A stretch of 42,810 nt of DNA from an uncultured Lachnospiraceae bacterium (GCA_905235435.1 CAJOLD010000006.1:1-42810); one strand, 5' to 3'; counted from the stretch's first letter, positions 18,647-26,968 are shown. A program made the numbers and translations. Notes: generated by a model not told the origin, from the sequence alone.

Positions 18647-19960
18647 ATGAAAAGATGTATGTATTGCGGGACCATGAACGAAAATTCCAGTGAAACATGT
18701 TCAAAATGCGGGAATCCGCTTCTTGATATCACTTCCGGACAGGAAGGAGAAGCTGCCGCTGAGGAGACGTTCACCGGCGGGCAGGAGGAATATTCCGAAC
18801 CCGCTGCCCCGGAAGAGGCAGTACCGCAGGAAGCTGCAGCGGATGACGCGCAGGATGTGCCGCAGGAGGAAGGACAGGCTCCTTACGAAGAGCAGGCACC
18901 CTACGGAGAACAGGCTCCTTACGGAGAGCAGGCTCCCTACGGAGAGCAGGCTCCCTACGAACAGCAGCCCCCTTACGGCGGACAGGCTCCTTACGAAGAG
19001 CAGCCCCCTTATGGCGGACAGGCACCCTACGGGCAGGCGCCTTACGGAGAACAGTCCCCTTACGGCGGACAGGCTCCCTACGGGGATCCGCAGTACGGCG
19101 GACAGGCCTACGGTTATGAGGGACAGGCGCCGTACATGGGAGAGGACCAGGAGGAGCAGGGAAGAGGAGGAAAGAAAGAAGGCGGCAGCCAGCGGCTGAT
19201 GATCACCGCCAGGAAGCGCGTTAAATCCTTCCTGTTTTTCCTTGTGACGTTTTTCTGTACCGCAATGGTCGGCGCGAACATCTATGATGCGGTCACCGGC
19301 AATGTTTCGCATGTCATCAATGCATACCAGGATATCATTCATAACGCGTTCGGTACGAACGCTGCGGTCTCCTTCATGAACGGGATCGTGGATATCGTGG
19401 AGGATGCCGGCGACCTGCTCAAGTACGGCAGCGCAGCCGCCCTTTACCTTCCGCTTGTATTTATGTGCCTCGGGATGTGGATCATGTTCTTCCAGACGCA
19501 TCGCAGCGAAGAGCCCATTTCCACTTCCGGATATATGCTCTGCAGGATCATGCTTGTCTTCCGCTTTTTAGTGGAATGCGTGGTGCTTGCGGCGTGCCTC
19601 ATCGTATCGGTGGCATTTGTAGTGGCTGCCGGCGCGTCGTCCTCCATGGCGTCCATCCTGGTCGGCATCGTTCTGCTGATCATCATGATCGTCATTGCAG
19701 TCCTTACAGTCATGTACTATGTGCTTGTCCTTCACGCTGCGAAGGTCATTCACAACAACGCGAGGAACGGAAGAGACCGCGGAAGGATCTCCGCGTATGT
19801 ACCGGTCATGACGCTCATCCTTGCGCTGATCTCGGCCGCGGCAATGCTGCCCATGGCGCCGGATGACTACATCGGACTTGCTGCAAGAGGTTCGGTCGTC
19901 GCATGGTACTTCTTCGCAAGTATCTGGCTTTTTGCATATCGCGGAACCGTCAAAAAATAA
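18647..19960 (+). CDS. Zinc-ribbon, PYGEQ-repeat, multi-pass membrane protein
   Basis: This encodes a 437-residue protein. An N-terminal zinc ribbon (C4, C7, C18, C21) is followed by an acidic Gln/Glu/Pro segment, a tandem repeat of PYGEQA/PYGGQA units (about 77-163), a short basic stretch (RKRVKS), and then about six membrane helices to the C-terminus. This resembles clostridial proteins with a zinc ribbon, a Pro/Gly/Tyr/Gln-rich disordered linker and a membrane domain of unknown function. The start is the ATG after AGGAGAG; an upstream reading overlaps the promoter. The low-complexity linker would be cytoplasmic. No function can be assigned. Confidence 0.78.
   Translation: MKRCMYCGTMNENSSETCSKCGNPLLDITSGQEGEAAAEETFTGGQEEYSEPAAPEEAVPQEAAADDAQDVPQEEGQAPYEEQAPYGEQAPYGEQAPYGEQAPYEQQPPYGGQAPYEEQPPYGGQAPYGQAPYGEQSPYGGQAPYGDPQYGGQAYGYEGQAPYMGEDQEEQGRGGKKEGGSQRLMITARKRVKSFLFFLVTFFCTAMVGANIYDAVTGNVSHVINAYQDIIHNAFGTNAAVSFMNGIVDIVEDAGDLLKYGSAAALYLPLVFMCLGMWIMFFQTHRSEEPISTSGYMLCRIMLVFRFLVECVVLAACLIVSVAFVVAAGASSSMASILVGIVLLIIMIVIAVLTVMYYVLVLHAAKVIHNNARNGRDRGRISAYVPVMTLILALISAAAMLPMAPDDYIGLAARGSVVAWYFFASIWLFAYRGTVKK
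18875..19136 (+). repeat. In-frame tandem repeat, 18-base unit
   Basis: About fourteen copies of a unit near CAGGCTCCTTACGGAGAG encode QAPYGE/QAPYGG. Neighbouring copies are almost identical at the DNA level, so copy number could change by slippage or recombination without breaking the frame. Confidence 0.85.
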
Positions 19961-19992
19961 CGGATCCGGGTGTGTGCTTATTGCTTAGGCAG

Positions 19993-20035
19993 AGCCCACG
20001 TTCTTTGCTCCTGCGAAGACGCGGGCTTCGCTTTT
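19993..20035 (+). terminator. Terminator after the PYGEQ-repeat gene
   Basis: An imperfect stem of about 14 pairs (AGCCC...GGGCT outside, CTTTGC/GCGAAG inside) has a TCCT loop and is followed by TCGCTTTT. The remaining 19961-20116 region holds only this and the next hairpins. Confidence 0.6.
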
Positions 20036-20094
20036 CCCGCATCCGCCGCAGGCGGCGCGGGAGTCTTTGCCTGCTTTGAGGGGAGCGGGCATTT
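20035..20094 (+). other. Two further hairpins before the second L,D-transpeptidase
   Basis: TCCCGC-CCGCC pairs with GGCGG-GCGGGA around GCA, followed by GTCTTT. Next, TGCCTGCT pairs with AGCGGGCA around an 8-base loop, followed by TTT. Together with the terminator before them they make three hairpins in a row. They may be back-up terminators or a structured leader; no convincing promoter is seen before the next gene. Confidence 0.4.
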
Positions 20095-20116
20095 GATAAG
20101 GGGAGATATATTCTAA

Positions 20117-21559
20117 ATGAATAAGGCGGTTAAAATAGTGGTCTGCCTTTGCGTGACTGTCCTTCTTATTACGGGGACAGTTTCTGCCGTTTTTCTGAAA
20201 AAGCAGTATGACAGGACCACATATTTTGAGAATACAACTGTAAACGGATTTGACGCTTCATTAAAGGAACCGAAAGAAATGGTTCCTGTCCTGACCGGGG
20301 CTTATAGTGCGCCGGTTATTCACATTGCCGAAGACGGCGAAGAATCGGTATCTTATTCCCTCGACGAGCTGGGTTTTCGGATCGACGAGGAAGCTCTTCT
20401 TGAAAATCTTGAAAATGCGCTGAATAAACAGAAGAAAAGCATTGGCGTCCTCATCAGCAGTATGATGGGCGGCAATTCTTTTGACGTTGAAGTTCCTTTC
20501 CTTTACGATCCCGCTGTGCTGAAGAGCGCGGTCGGCGCCTCGGCGCTGAAGGCGGAGCGCGTCTCCTGCACGGAAGCGGAGATGCTCTATGATGAGAAGG
20601 AAAATGAATACTATATAAAGCCGGAGACCTACGGCAACGAATTTGAGGACAGCCGGCTGCAGGATCTTGTGGAGAAGGAAGTTTCCGCCCTGGTCTCGAA
20701 CAGCGACCCGCAGGGGGATCTCACGGTGGACATCCCGGAAAGCTTCTATTTTAAGCCGGAGCTGACGAAGGATGACATTTCCCTGAACAACGAGGTCAAC
20801 ATCCTGAACAGCTACTGCAAGGCAAAGATCACCTACCTTTTCGGCAAAGAGAAGCAGGTGCTGGACTGGGATACCGTGAGCGGATGGCTCTCCATCGTGG
20901 AGGGAATGCCGGTGCTTGATGCGGACGCGATCCATGCGTATGTCACGGACATGGCTGCCAGGTATAACACGATCTACTACGAGAGAGATTTTGAGACTTC
21001 TGTGGGGACGACGGTCACCTTCGCTTCCTATCAGAATGAATACGGATATATGATCAGCGAGGACGGCGAGTACGACCAGCTGATGGCAGACCTCAAGGCG
21101 AACACCGAGACGGAAAGAGAGCCTGTGTACGCCTACAGAGGATACTCGCGAAACGGGCAGGATGATCTCAACGGCAATTATGTGGAGGTCAACCTTGGCG
21201 CGCAGCATCTCTGGTTCTACAAGGACGGGAAGCTGCTTACCGAGACGGACATCGTCAGCGGCAGCGTGGCAAAGGGCGCGGAGACCCAGACCGGCGTTTT
21301 CCCGCTCCCCTATAAGCAAAGCCCCGCCAATCTTGTCGGACAGGGCGGCAGCGGCTCCCAGAGCTGGGACGTCACGGTCCAGTACTGGATGCCGTTCTAT
21401 GACGGCCAGGGACTGCATGACGCGAACTGGAGAAGTTCGTTCGGCGGAAACATCTACCTTACCAACGGATCCCACGGATGCGTAAACCTGCCTCCGGCTG
21501 CTGCGGCAGCGATCTACGACCAGATCGAAGAAGGGTTTGCGATCATACTGTATAAATAA
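20117..21559 (+). CDS. Membrane-anchored L,D-transpeptidase (YkuD), paralogue 2
   Basis: This encodes a 480-residue cell-wall enzyme with a membrane anchor at the very N-terminus (about 6-28), an extracellular PG_binding_4 region (about 40-330) and a YkuD domain (about 353-480). The catalytic cysteine is C455 in GSHGCVNLP. The stretch AQHLWFYKDGK, the GQGGSG motif and WMPFYDGQGLHDANWR closely match paralogue 1, which points to an old duplication. GGGGAG lies about 11 bases before the ATG, a rather long spacing. Only 41 bases separate it from paralogue 3, so the two are probably one operon. The product would make 3-3 cross-links outside the membrane. Confidence 0.92.
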   Translation: MNKAVKIVVCLCVTVLLITGTVSAVFLKKQYDRTTYFENTTVNGFDASLKEPKEMVPVLTGAYSAPVIHIAEDGEESVSYSLDELGFRIDEEALLENLENALNKQKKSIGVLISSMMGGNSFDVEVPFLYDPAVLKSAVGASALKAERVSCTEAEMLYDEKENEYYIKPETYGNEFEDSRLQDLVEKEVSALVSNSDPQGDLTVDIPESFYFKPELTKDDISLNNEVNILNSYCKAKITYLFGKEKQVLDWDTVSGWLSIVEGMPVLDADAIHAYVTDMAARYNTIYYERDFETSVGTTVTFASYQNEYGYMISEDGEYDQLMADLKANTETEREPVYAYRGYSRNGQDDLNGNYVEVNLGAQHLWFYKDGKLLTETDIVSGSVAKGAETQTGVFPLPYKQSPANLVGQGGSGSQSWDVTVQYWMPFYDGQGLHDANWRSSFGGNIYLTNGSHGCVNLPPAAAAAIYDQIEEGFAIILYK

Positions 21560-21600
21560 GCGGGCACAGGCCCCTGCACCTTTCAGTCAGGAGTATACGT

Positions 21601-23778
21601 TTGAAAACAGAAAGAACAAAACCGCAGCCCCAAACAACTGCCGAAAAGGAAGAGGCGGCCGCCATCGCAGAGGTGGAGGTCTTAGAAGCATCTGAAGACG
21701 ACAAAGAGCTTCTTCCGGGAGAGCGCAGCGGAAGCCGCTATGACAGGCACGGTGGCAGCCGGTACTCGGACGTACAGGCCGCGGAGACTGAAAAGAAAAA
21801 GAAGCAGGAACAGGCACGCCGGAGACGCGGCAGAAGAAAAAATAATGCGCAGGACGGCGGCGATGCCGCGCAGGATGGCGCCGGGAGCGGCTGGTATCTG
21901 GACGAAGGGTCGGAAGAGACCGCCGGGATGCTTCCCGAGGACGGAAGGCTGATCTCGGAAGTTGAGATGGGCGGGTTTCTGCCCGATGACCCGGCAGAAC
22001 CGGAAAGAACGGAAGAGCCCGAAGAACAGGAAGATCTGAAGGCTCCGGACGAATCTGAAGAAACGGAAGAAACTGCAGAGCCGGAAGAACCGGCGGCGCC
22101 GGAAGAATCCGAAGAGCCGGAGGAACCGGCAGAACCGGAAGAATCCGAAGAGCCGGAAGAATCCGAAGAGCCGGAGGAACCGGCAGAACCGGAAGAACCC
22201 GAAGAGCCCGAAGAGCCCGAAGAGCCCGAGGAGGGCTGGCTGGATGATGATATCCCCGGAGACGGAGAGGACGGAGATTCTGTCCGTGAGCGGATCATTG
22301 CGCGCCGCGAGGAAACGGCGGAGGAGAAGCCCCGCATGCTTCCGGAGGACGAGGAAACGCAGGAGGATCCGCCGCATCGTCCGTGGCTCATCCGCAGGAT
22401 AGACAGGGAGAATCCGCTTCGGATCGCAGTGGGCGGGACCATTGTGGTCCTTTTGGTCGTTTATGTCGCGCTGGCAGTCTTTTACAGCGGCCATTTTTAC
22501 CCGGGGACCCAGATCCTTGGCGTCGATTGCAGCAGGATGAGCGCCGCGAAGGCAAAGAGTGCCATCCAGCAGCAGCTGGACAGCTATACCCTGACGCTCA
22601 CGGAGAAGGGCGGCGCCGTTGAAATGATCACGGGAAAACAGATCGATCTTGTGTACAATGACGACGGCTCTATGGAGCAGGAGCTGAAGGACCAGATGAG
22701 CGCCATTTGGCCCTTTGTGCGGATGGCCAGGACAGGTGTGCACGGCCCTTCCGCCGCGATCTCCTACAATGAGAAAAAGACCGGCGAGGTCCTTCGCGGA
22801 CTGAACTGTTTTGATGAAGAGAGGATAACGCCTCCTTCCGACGCGCATCTCGGGGACAATGGTCCTTACTATGAGATCGTTCCGGAAGAAGAAGGCAATA
22901 TGCTGGATTACGAGACGACGATCGAGACGGTGCTCGGGTCACTGGACCAGGGGGAGATCTCCCTGGATCTTGAGGCTGCCGGGTGCTATGTCGAACCTGC
23001 CGTTTATTCGAGCGACCCGGAGCTGAACGCCGAAGTGCAGCAGCTCAACACGCTTCTGACGGCTGACGTCACCATTGAAATGGGAGACCAGACGGAGGAG
23101 ATCGACGGGACGAATATCAAGGAATGGCTCGCAAAGGACGCGAATGATGACTGGTACATCGATACGGATGCGATCAGCCGGTTCGTCGACGATCTTGCCG
23201 ACAGGACCGATACCTACGGCGGCGAAAGGAGCTTCAGGACATCAGACGGACATACGGTCTCCCTTTACGGCGGGGACTACGGCTGGCTGATGGACAGGGA
23301 GGCTACGGCGCAGGAGCTGACGGACCTTGTCCTTCTGGGCGGCGAAAGCTCCCTGGAGCCGGTCTACATTTACACTGCCAAGAGCAGAGACAAGAATGAC
23401 ATTGGCGGCACCTACGTCGAGGTCTGCATCGGAAAGCAGGAGATGTGGGTCTACGAAAACTATGAACTTGCGGTCGATACACCGGTCGTGACGGGAAATC
23501 CGTCCACCGGAAAAGATACACCTTCGGGCGGCGTCTGGGCGATCGATGCCAAGATGCGGGATTATACCCTCGTCGGGGTGGGATATCGCGTACCCGTTGA
23601 ATACTGGATGCCCTTTAATGAGGATGTCGGCATCCATGATCTCAAGTCGAGATACTATTTCGGCGGGGACATTTATCTTACCAACGGATCGCACGGATGC
23701 GTCAACACGCCCACGGAGGCGGTCAGTCAGGTATATGAAATTGTTTCGGTAGGAACGCCGGTCATCGTTTACGATTGA
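21601..23778 (+). CDS. L,D-transpeptidase (YkuD), paralogue 3, with long acidic cytoplasmic tail
   Basis: This encodes a 725-residue protein starting at a TTG codon, 7 bases after AGGAG. Residues 1-270 are disordered and cytoplasmic: a basic patch (KKKKQEQARRRRGRRKNN) and then a long Glu/Pro-rich repeat region. One membrane helix (about 272-296) leads to two PG_binding_4-type regions (about 300-540) and a YkuD domain (about 603-725) with catalytic C700 in GSHGCVNTP. The YkuD part is of the more classical type (TPSGGVWAIDAK, NDIGGTYVEV) and differs from paralogues 1 and 2. The charged tail may tether the enzyme to a cytoplasmic partner; this is inference. The HAD gene follows after 34 bases. 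Confidence 0.9.
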   Translation: MKTERTKPQPQTTAEKEEAAAIAEVEVLEASEDDKELLPGERSGSRYDRHGGSRYSDVQAAETEKKKKQEQARRRRGRRKNNAQDGGDAAQDGAGSGWYLDEGSEETAGMLPEDGRLISEVEMGGFLPDDPAEPERTEEPEEQEDLKAPDESEETEETAEPEEPAAPEESEEPEEPAEPEESEEPEESEEPEEPAEPEEPEEPEEPEEPEEGWLDDDIPGDGEDGDSVRERIIARREETAEEKPRMLPEDEETQEDPPHRPWLIRRIDRENPLRIAVGGTIVVLLVVYVALAVFYSGHFYPGTQILGVDCSRMSAAKAKSAIQQQLDSYTLTLTEKGGAVEMITGKQIDLVYNDDGSMEQELKDQMSAIWPFVRMARTGVHGPSAAISYNEKKTGEVLRGLNCFDEERITPPSDAHLGDNGPYYEIVPEEEGNMLDYETTIETVLGSLDQGEISLDLEAAGCYVEPAVYSSDPELNAEVQQLNTLLTADVTIEMGDQTEEIDGTNIKEWLAKDANDDWYIDTDAISRFVDDLADRTDTYGGERSFRTSDGHTVSLYGGDYGWLMDREATAQELTDLVLLGGESSLEPVYIYTAKSRDKNDIGGTYVEVCIGKQEMWVYENYELAVDTPVVTGNPSTGKDTPSGGVWAIDAKMRDYTLVGVGYRVPVEYWMPFNEDVGIHDLKSRYYFGGDIYLTNGSHGCVNTPTEAVSQVYEIVSVGTPVIVYD
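22000..22235 (+). repeat. In-frame Glu/Pro-rich repeats
   Basis: These are units of 6-18 bases encoding EEPEE, PEEPAEPEE and EESEEPEE, based on GAAGAGCCGGAA-like DNA. The last part is a near-perfect GAAGAGCCC ladder. They are prone to length change while keeping the frame. Confidence 0.8.
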
Positions 23779-23812
23779 TCGAAAAACATCGAACTGTTTA
23801 TTTGGAGGACTG

Positions 23813-24472
23813 ATGTATCGATATTTGTTGTTTGATCTGGACGGAACACTGACAGATCCTAAAGCTGGAATCACCCGGTGCGTTCAGTACGCGCTGGAGA
23901 AATTCAATATCTTTGAACCGGACCCGGACAGGCTGACCCCTTTTATAGGGCCTCCTCTGGCGGAGTCCTTTCAAAAGTACTACGGACTGGACAGCGCGCA
24001 GGCCGCGCGGGCTATTTCGTATTACAGAGAGCGCTTTGAGACGACCGGTATACTTGAAAATGAAGTGCTTCCCGGGATTCCGGGAATGCTTGAAGCGCTG
24101 GCAGAGAGGGGGAAGATCCTTGCGGTCGCTTCCTCGAAGCCGGAGCCCTATTGTATAAGGATCCTGGAAGCATTCGGGATCCGGGATTATTTTACTGAAG
24201 TGACGGGGGCGGAGATGGATGAAAGCATCCGCTGCGCCAAACCTGATGTGATCAGGGAATGTATGCGAAGACTGCGCATTCCCGAAGATGAGAAAGATAA
24301 GGTCCTGATGATCGGAGACCGCAGACATGACGCAGAAGGGGCACAGGCGTGCGGTATTGACAGTCTGGGCGTGTACTTCGGATATGCCGGCGAGGGGGAG
24401 CTTGAGGCGGCAAAGGCCGATTACATTCTCTGCACTGTCCCCGAGATGAGGGAATTTCTTCTTTCGCATTAA
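23813..24472 (+). CDS. HAD-superfamily phosphatase, phosphoglycolate-phosphatase-like
   Basis: This encodes a 219-residue soluble hydrolase. Motif I is FDLDGTLTD with nucleophile D8 and acid D10. Motif II is AVASSKPE, motif III uses the lysine in AKPDVI, and motif IV is MIGDRRHDAEGA. A helical cap (about 18-85, with FIGPPLAESF) places it in subfamily IA. Substrates in this family range from phosphoglycolate to nucleotides and cannot be read from the sequence. TTTGGAGG lies before the ATG. It is likely the third gene of the transpeptidase operon; a short hairpin follows. Confidence 0.9.
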   Translation: MYRYLLFDLDGTLTDPKAGITRCVQYALEKFNIFEPDPDRLTPFIGPPLAESFQKYYGLDSAQAARAISYYRERFETTGILENEVLPGIPGMLEALAERGKILAVASSKPEPYCIRILEAFGIRDYFTEVTGAEMDESIRCAKPDVIRECMRRLRIPEDEKDKVLMIGDRRHDAEGAQACGIDSLGVYFGYAGEGELEAAKADYILCTVPEMREFLLSH

Positions 24473-24485
24473 GCGACTGGGGGAG

Positions 24486-24505
24486 ACGGCCGGCGGCCGT
24501 TTGTT
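24486..24505 (+). terminator. Short possible terminator after the HAD gene
   Basis: ACGGCC and GGCCGT form a 6-bp stem with a 3-base loop, followed by TTGTT. It is short, so termination may be partial. Confidence 0.4.
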
Positions 24506-24529
24506 ATGAAAGAAAGATGAGGGGAGATC

Positions 24530-25054
24530 ATGAAAGGCAACAATTTTGAGGCTGACCTGGTCTTTCGCGCGCTGGGGGATGCGCGGAGGATCCAGATCAT
24601 GAATATGCTTTTAGAGAAGGAAATGAACGCGGGCGATATTCTTGAGAGAGTGGACGTGGTACAGTCGACCCTTTCTCATCATATGAAATGCCTGTGCGAT
24701 TCCGGGCTTGTTGTTTCCAGAAGGGACGGGAAATGCACCTATTATTCCATTTCTCCGGACAGGGTAAAGGAAGCCTGGGAATTCCTTGAGAAGTATTTTG
24801 ACGCTGCGCCCGCAGGTACAGGATCCGAGCAAAAGGCCGAAAAACCGGCAAAGCAGGCCGCCCCGAAGGCCGAAAAACCGGCAAAGGAAACTGCCGCGAA
24901 GGCCGAAAAGCCGGCAAAGCAGGCCGAGCCGAAGGCCGAAAAGCCGGCAAAGCAGGCCGCCCCAAAGGCCGAAAAGGAAGGCAAAAAGAACGGCAAAAAG
25001 GGAGACAAGAAGAAAAAGGGAGATAAAAAAGGCAAAAAGAATGGCAAAAAGTAA
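24530..25054 (+). CDS. ArsR-family regulator with lysine-rich, H1-like tail
   Basis: This encodes a 174-residue protein. Residues 1-88 are an ArsR/SmtB winged helix (FRALGDARRIQIMNMLL; recognition helix QSTLSHHMKCLCDSGLV; wing RRDGKCTYYSI). The usual metal-site ELCVCDL motif is not present, though C55 and C57 lie in the helix region. Residues 98-150 are 11-residue repeats close to AEKPAKQAAPK, and the last 24 residues are almost only Lys/Gly/Asn/Asp. The tail resembles bacterial histone-H1-like proteins and should bind DNA or RNA without sequence preference. AGGGGAG precedes the ATG. The end overlaps the next gene by 14 bases. Confidence 0.85.
   Translation: MKGNNFEADLVFRALGDARRIQIMNMLLEKEMNAGDILERVDVVQSTLSHHMKCLCDSGLVVSRRDGKCTYYSISPDRVKEAWEFLEKYFDAAPAGTGSEQKAEKPAKQAAPKAEKPAKETAAKAEKPAKQAEPKAEKPAKQAAPKAEKEGKKNGKKGDKKKKGDKKGKKNGKK
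24832..24980 (+). repeat. In-frame 33-base tandem repeats
   Basis: Four copies of a 33-base unit encode AEKPAKQAAPK, with small changes (KETAAK, KQAEPK). They lie within the tail of the ArsR regulator. Confidence 0.85.
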
Positions 25055-25523
25055 GGAGAATAAGACGAACGCGATGCGTCTGCTCGAGAAGGAGGGGATA
25101 CCTTATACTTCCCTGACCTACGACTGCGATGAATTTACAGACGGGCAGCAGATCGCGGATCTTCTCGGACTTCCCCATGAAAAGGTGTATAAAACGCTTG
25201 TCACGGAGGGAAGCGGAGGCGATCACTTCGTGTTCGTTATTCCCATCGACTGTGAGCTGGATCTGAAGAAGGCCGCGCGCTGCGTCTCGCAGAAGTCGGT
25301 CTCGATGATCCATGTAAAGGATATCTTCCGGATCACTGGGTATATCCGCGGCGGATGCACGGCCGTTGGAATGAAAAAGCAGTTTGTTACAAGGATCGAC
25401 GCGAGCGCTGCCGCGCTGCCCTCGATCTATGTCAGCGGGGGAAGAATCGGCCTGCAGCTGGAGCTTTCGCCCGAAGATCTGCGAAGAGCCGCAAAGGCGG
25501 AGTTTGCCGACCTGACCGCGTGA
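25041..25523 (+). CDS. ybaK: YbaK/EbsC-type aminoacyl-tRNA deacylase
   Basis: This encodes a 160-residue protein that would hydrolyse mischarged Cys-tRNA(Pro). Family motifs are TNAMRLLEKEGIPY, HEKVYKTLV, FVFVIPIDCELDLKKAA with the conserved lysine region, and the GGCTAVGMKKQF/GGRIGLQLELSP ending. The length is normal. The start is the ATG inside the end of the ArsR gene, giving MAKSKENKTNAMRLL, which fits homologues; no strong ribosome site precedes it, so translation is probably coupled to the ArsR gene. Longer upstream reading would only be the lysine tail in another frame. Confidence 0.92.
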   Translation: MAKSKENKTNAMRLLEKEGIPYTSLTYDCDEFTDGQQIADLLGLPHEKVYKTLVTEGSGGDHFVFVIPIDCELDLKKAARCVSQKSVSMIHVKDIFRITGYIRGGCTAVGMKKQFVTRIDASAAALPSIYVSGGRIGLQLELSPEDLRRAAKAEFADLTA

Positions 25524-25594
25524 GCGGACCAGGGCCGGGAGGCTTCCTTTTGGTGTAAAGAGAGATTTAAAGAGAGCAGAGGAACAGGAAGCAG

Positions 25595-26962
25595 ATGGAG
25601 AGTGAGGAAAAGATGGAACAGATGAACCCGGAACTTAAAAAACTCGCGGAAACTGCCCGCAGGGCAGGCGCGATCGATCCCGGATTCTATCAGAAGTATA
25701 ATGTCAAGCAGGGGCTTCGCGAATCTAACGGAAACGGCGTACTTACGGGACTTACCGAGATCTCCGACGTCTCCGGCCACAGGGTGGAGAACGGGGAGAA
25801 CGTCCCGATCGAGGGAGAACTGTACTATCAGGGCTATAAGATCGACGAGCTGGTGAAAGGCTTTAAGAACCGCCGCTTCAATTTTGAGGAGATCACCTAC
25901 CTCCTTCTTTTCGGAGATCTTCCGAACCGGCAGGAACTGCGGGATTTCGTTAAAGTTCTTGATGAATACCGGGAGCTTCCGAGCAAATTCGTGCGCGACG
26001 TGATCATGAAAAAGCCCAGCGCGAACATCATGAATGCCCTCCAGAAAAGCGTTCTGACGCTGTACTCCTACGATGAGGATCCGGATGACACCTCTGTGGA
26101 GGGACTGCTGCGCCAGTCGCTGACCCTGATCGGGGTGATGCCGCTGTTTTCCGTATACGCGTACCACGCCTACCAGCATTACAACAACGGCAAGAGCCTG
26201 ATCATCCGCTATCCGGATCCGGAACTGTCGACCGCGGAAAATATCCTTCATATGCTCCGCGAGGACGGGGCCTTTACAGAACTTGAGGCGAGCGTACTCG
26301 ACACCTGCCTTGTTCTGCACGCGGAACACGGCGGCGGCAACAATTCGACGTTTACCACTCATGTTGTCTCATCGACAGGAACCGATACGTATTCCGCGGT
26401 GGCTGCTTCCCTCGGCTCGCTGAAAGGACCCAGGCACGGCGGCGCGAACCTGAAGGTCCAGCATATGTTCGAGGACATCAAGGAGCATATCCCCAACTGG
26501 TCCGACGAGGATGCCATCCGGGACTATCTCCTGGCGATCCTCCGCAGGGAAGCCCTCGACGGGAAGGGCCTGATCTACGGAATGGGACACGCGATCTATA
26601 CGCTCTCGGATCCGCGTGCCGTGATACTGCGCAACTGCGCGGAGAACCTCTCCGAGGCGAAGGGGCTGCAGGAGGAGTTCCATCTGTATGAGACGGTGGA
26701 GCGCATTTCCGCCGGCCTTCTTATGGAGAACCGCCGGCTGTCCAAGCCGGTCTGCTGCAACGTGGACTTCTACAGTGGTTTCGTTTATTCCATGCTCGGG
26801 ATCCCGGAACAGCTGTATACGCCGATCTTCGCGATCGCGAGGATCTCCGGCTGGTGCGCGCACAGGCTCGAGGAGCTTGTGAACAAGGGGAAGATCATCC
26901 GTCCCGCGTATCAGTATATCGGACATCACAGGACATACCGCCCTATTGGCGACAGACAGTAA
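25595..26962 (+). CDS. gltA: Citrate synthase
   Basis: This encodes a 455-residue enzyme joining acetyl-CoA and oxaloacetate to citrate, in Clostridia mostly for glutamate synthesis. The active-site residues fit the family: H281 in GPRHGGAN, H332 in MGHAIY and D391 in NVDFYSG, with HAEHGGGNNSTF upstream. The N-terminal extension of about 45 residues before the core is common in clostridial members. In MGHAIY the Arg that usually follows the histidine is replaced. The start is the first ATG; a second one six codons on has an equally good GAGGAA site. A good terminator follows. It may alternatively use methylcitrate-type substrates, which the sequence cannot exclude. Confidence 0.93.
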   Translation: MESEEKMEQMNPELKKLAETARRAGAIDPGFYQKYNVKQGLRESNGNGVLTGLTEISDVSGHRVENGENVPIEGELYYQGYKIDELVKGFKNRRFNFEEITYLLLFGDLPNRQELRDFVKVLDEYRELPSKFVRDVIMKKPSANIMNALQKSVLTLYSYDEDPDDTSVEGLLRQSLTLIGVMPLFSVYAYHAYQHYNNGKSLIIRYPDPELSTAENILHMLREDGAFTELEASVLDTCLVLHAEHGGGNNSTFTTHVVSSTGTDTYSAVAASLGSLKGPRHGGANLKVQHMFEDIKEHIPNWSDEDAIRDYLLAILRREALDGKGLIYGMGHAIYTLSDPRAVILRNCAENLSEAKGLQEEFHLYETVERISAGLLMENRRLSKPVCCNVDFYSGFVYSMLGIPEQLYTPIFAIARISGWCAHRLEELVNKGKIIRPAYQYIGHHRTYRPIGDRQ

Positions 26963-26968
26963 GAGAAG

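Noticed and set aside
18875..19136. CRISPR-like or non-coding repeat array
   Set aside because: There are no unique spacers; the units are 18 bases, in frame, and encode one peptide repeat.
22000..22235. CRISPR-like repeat array in the acidic region
   Set aside because: The units are short, contiguous and coding (Glu/Pro ladder), without spacers.
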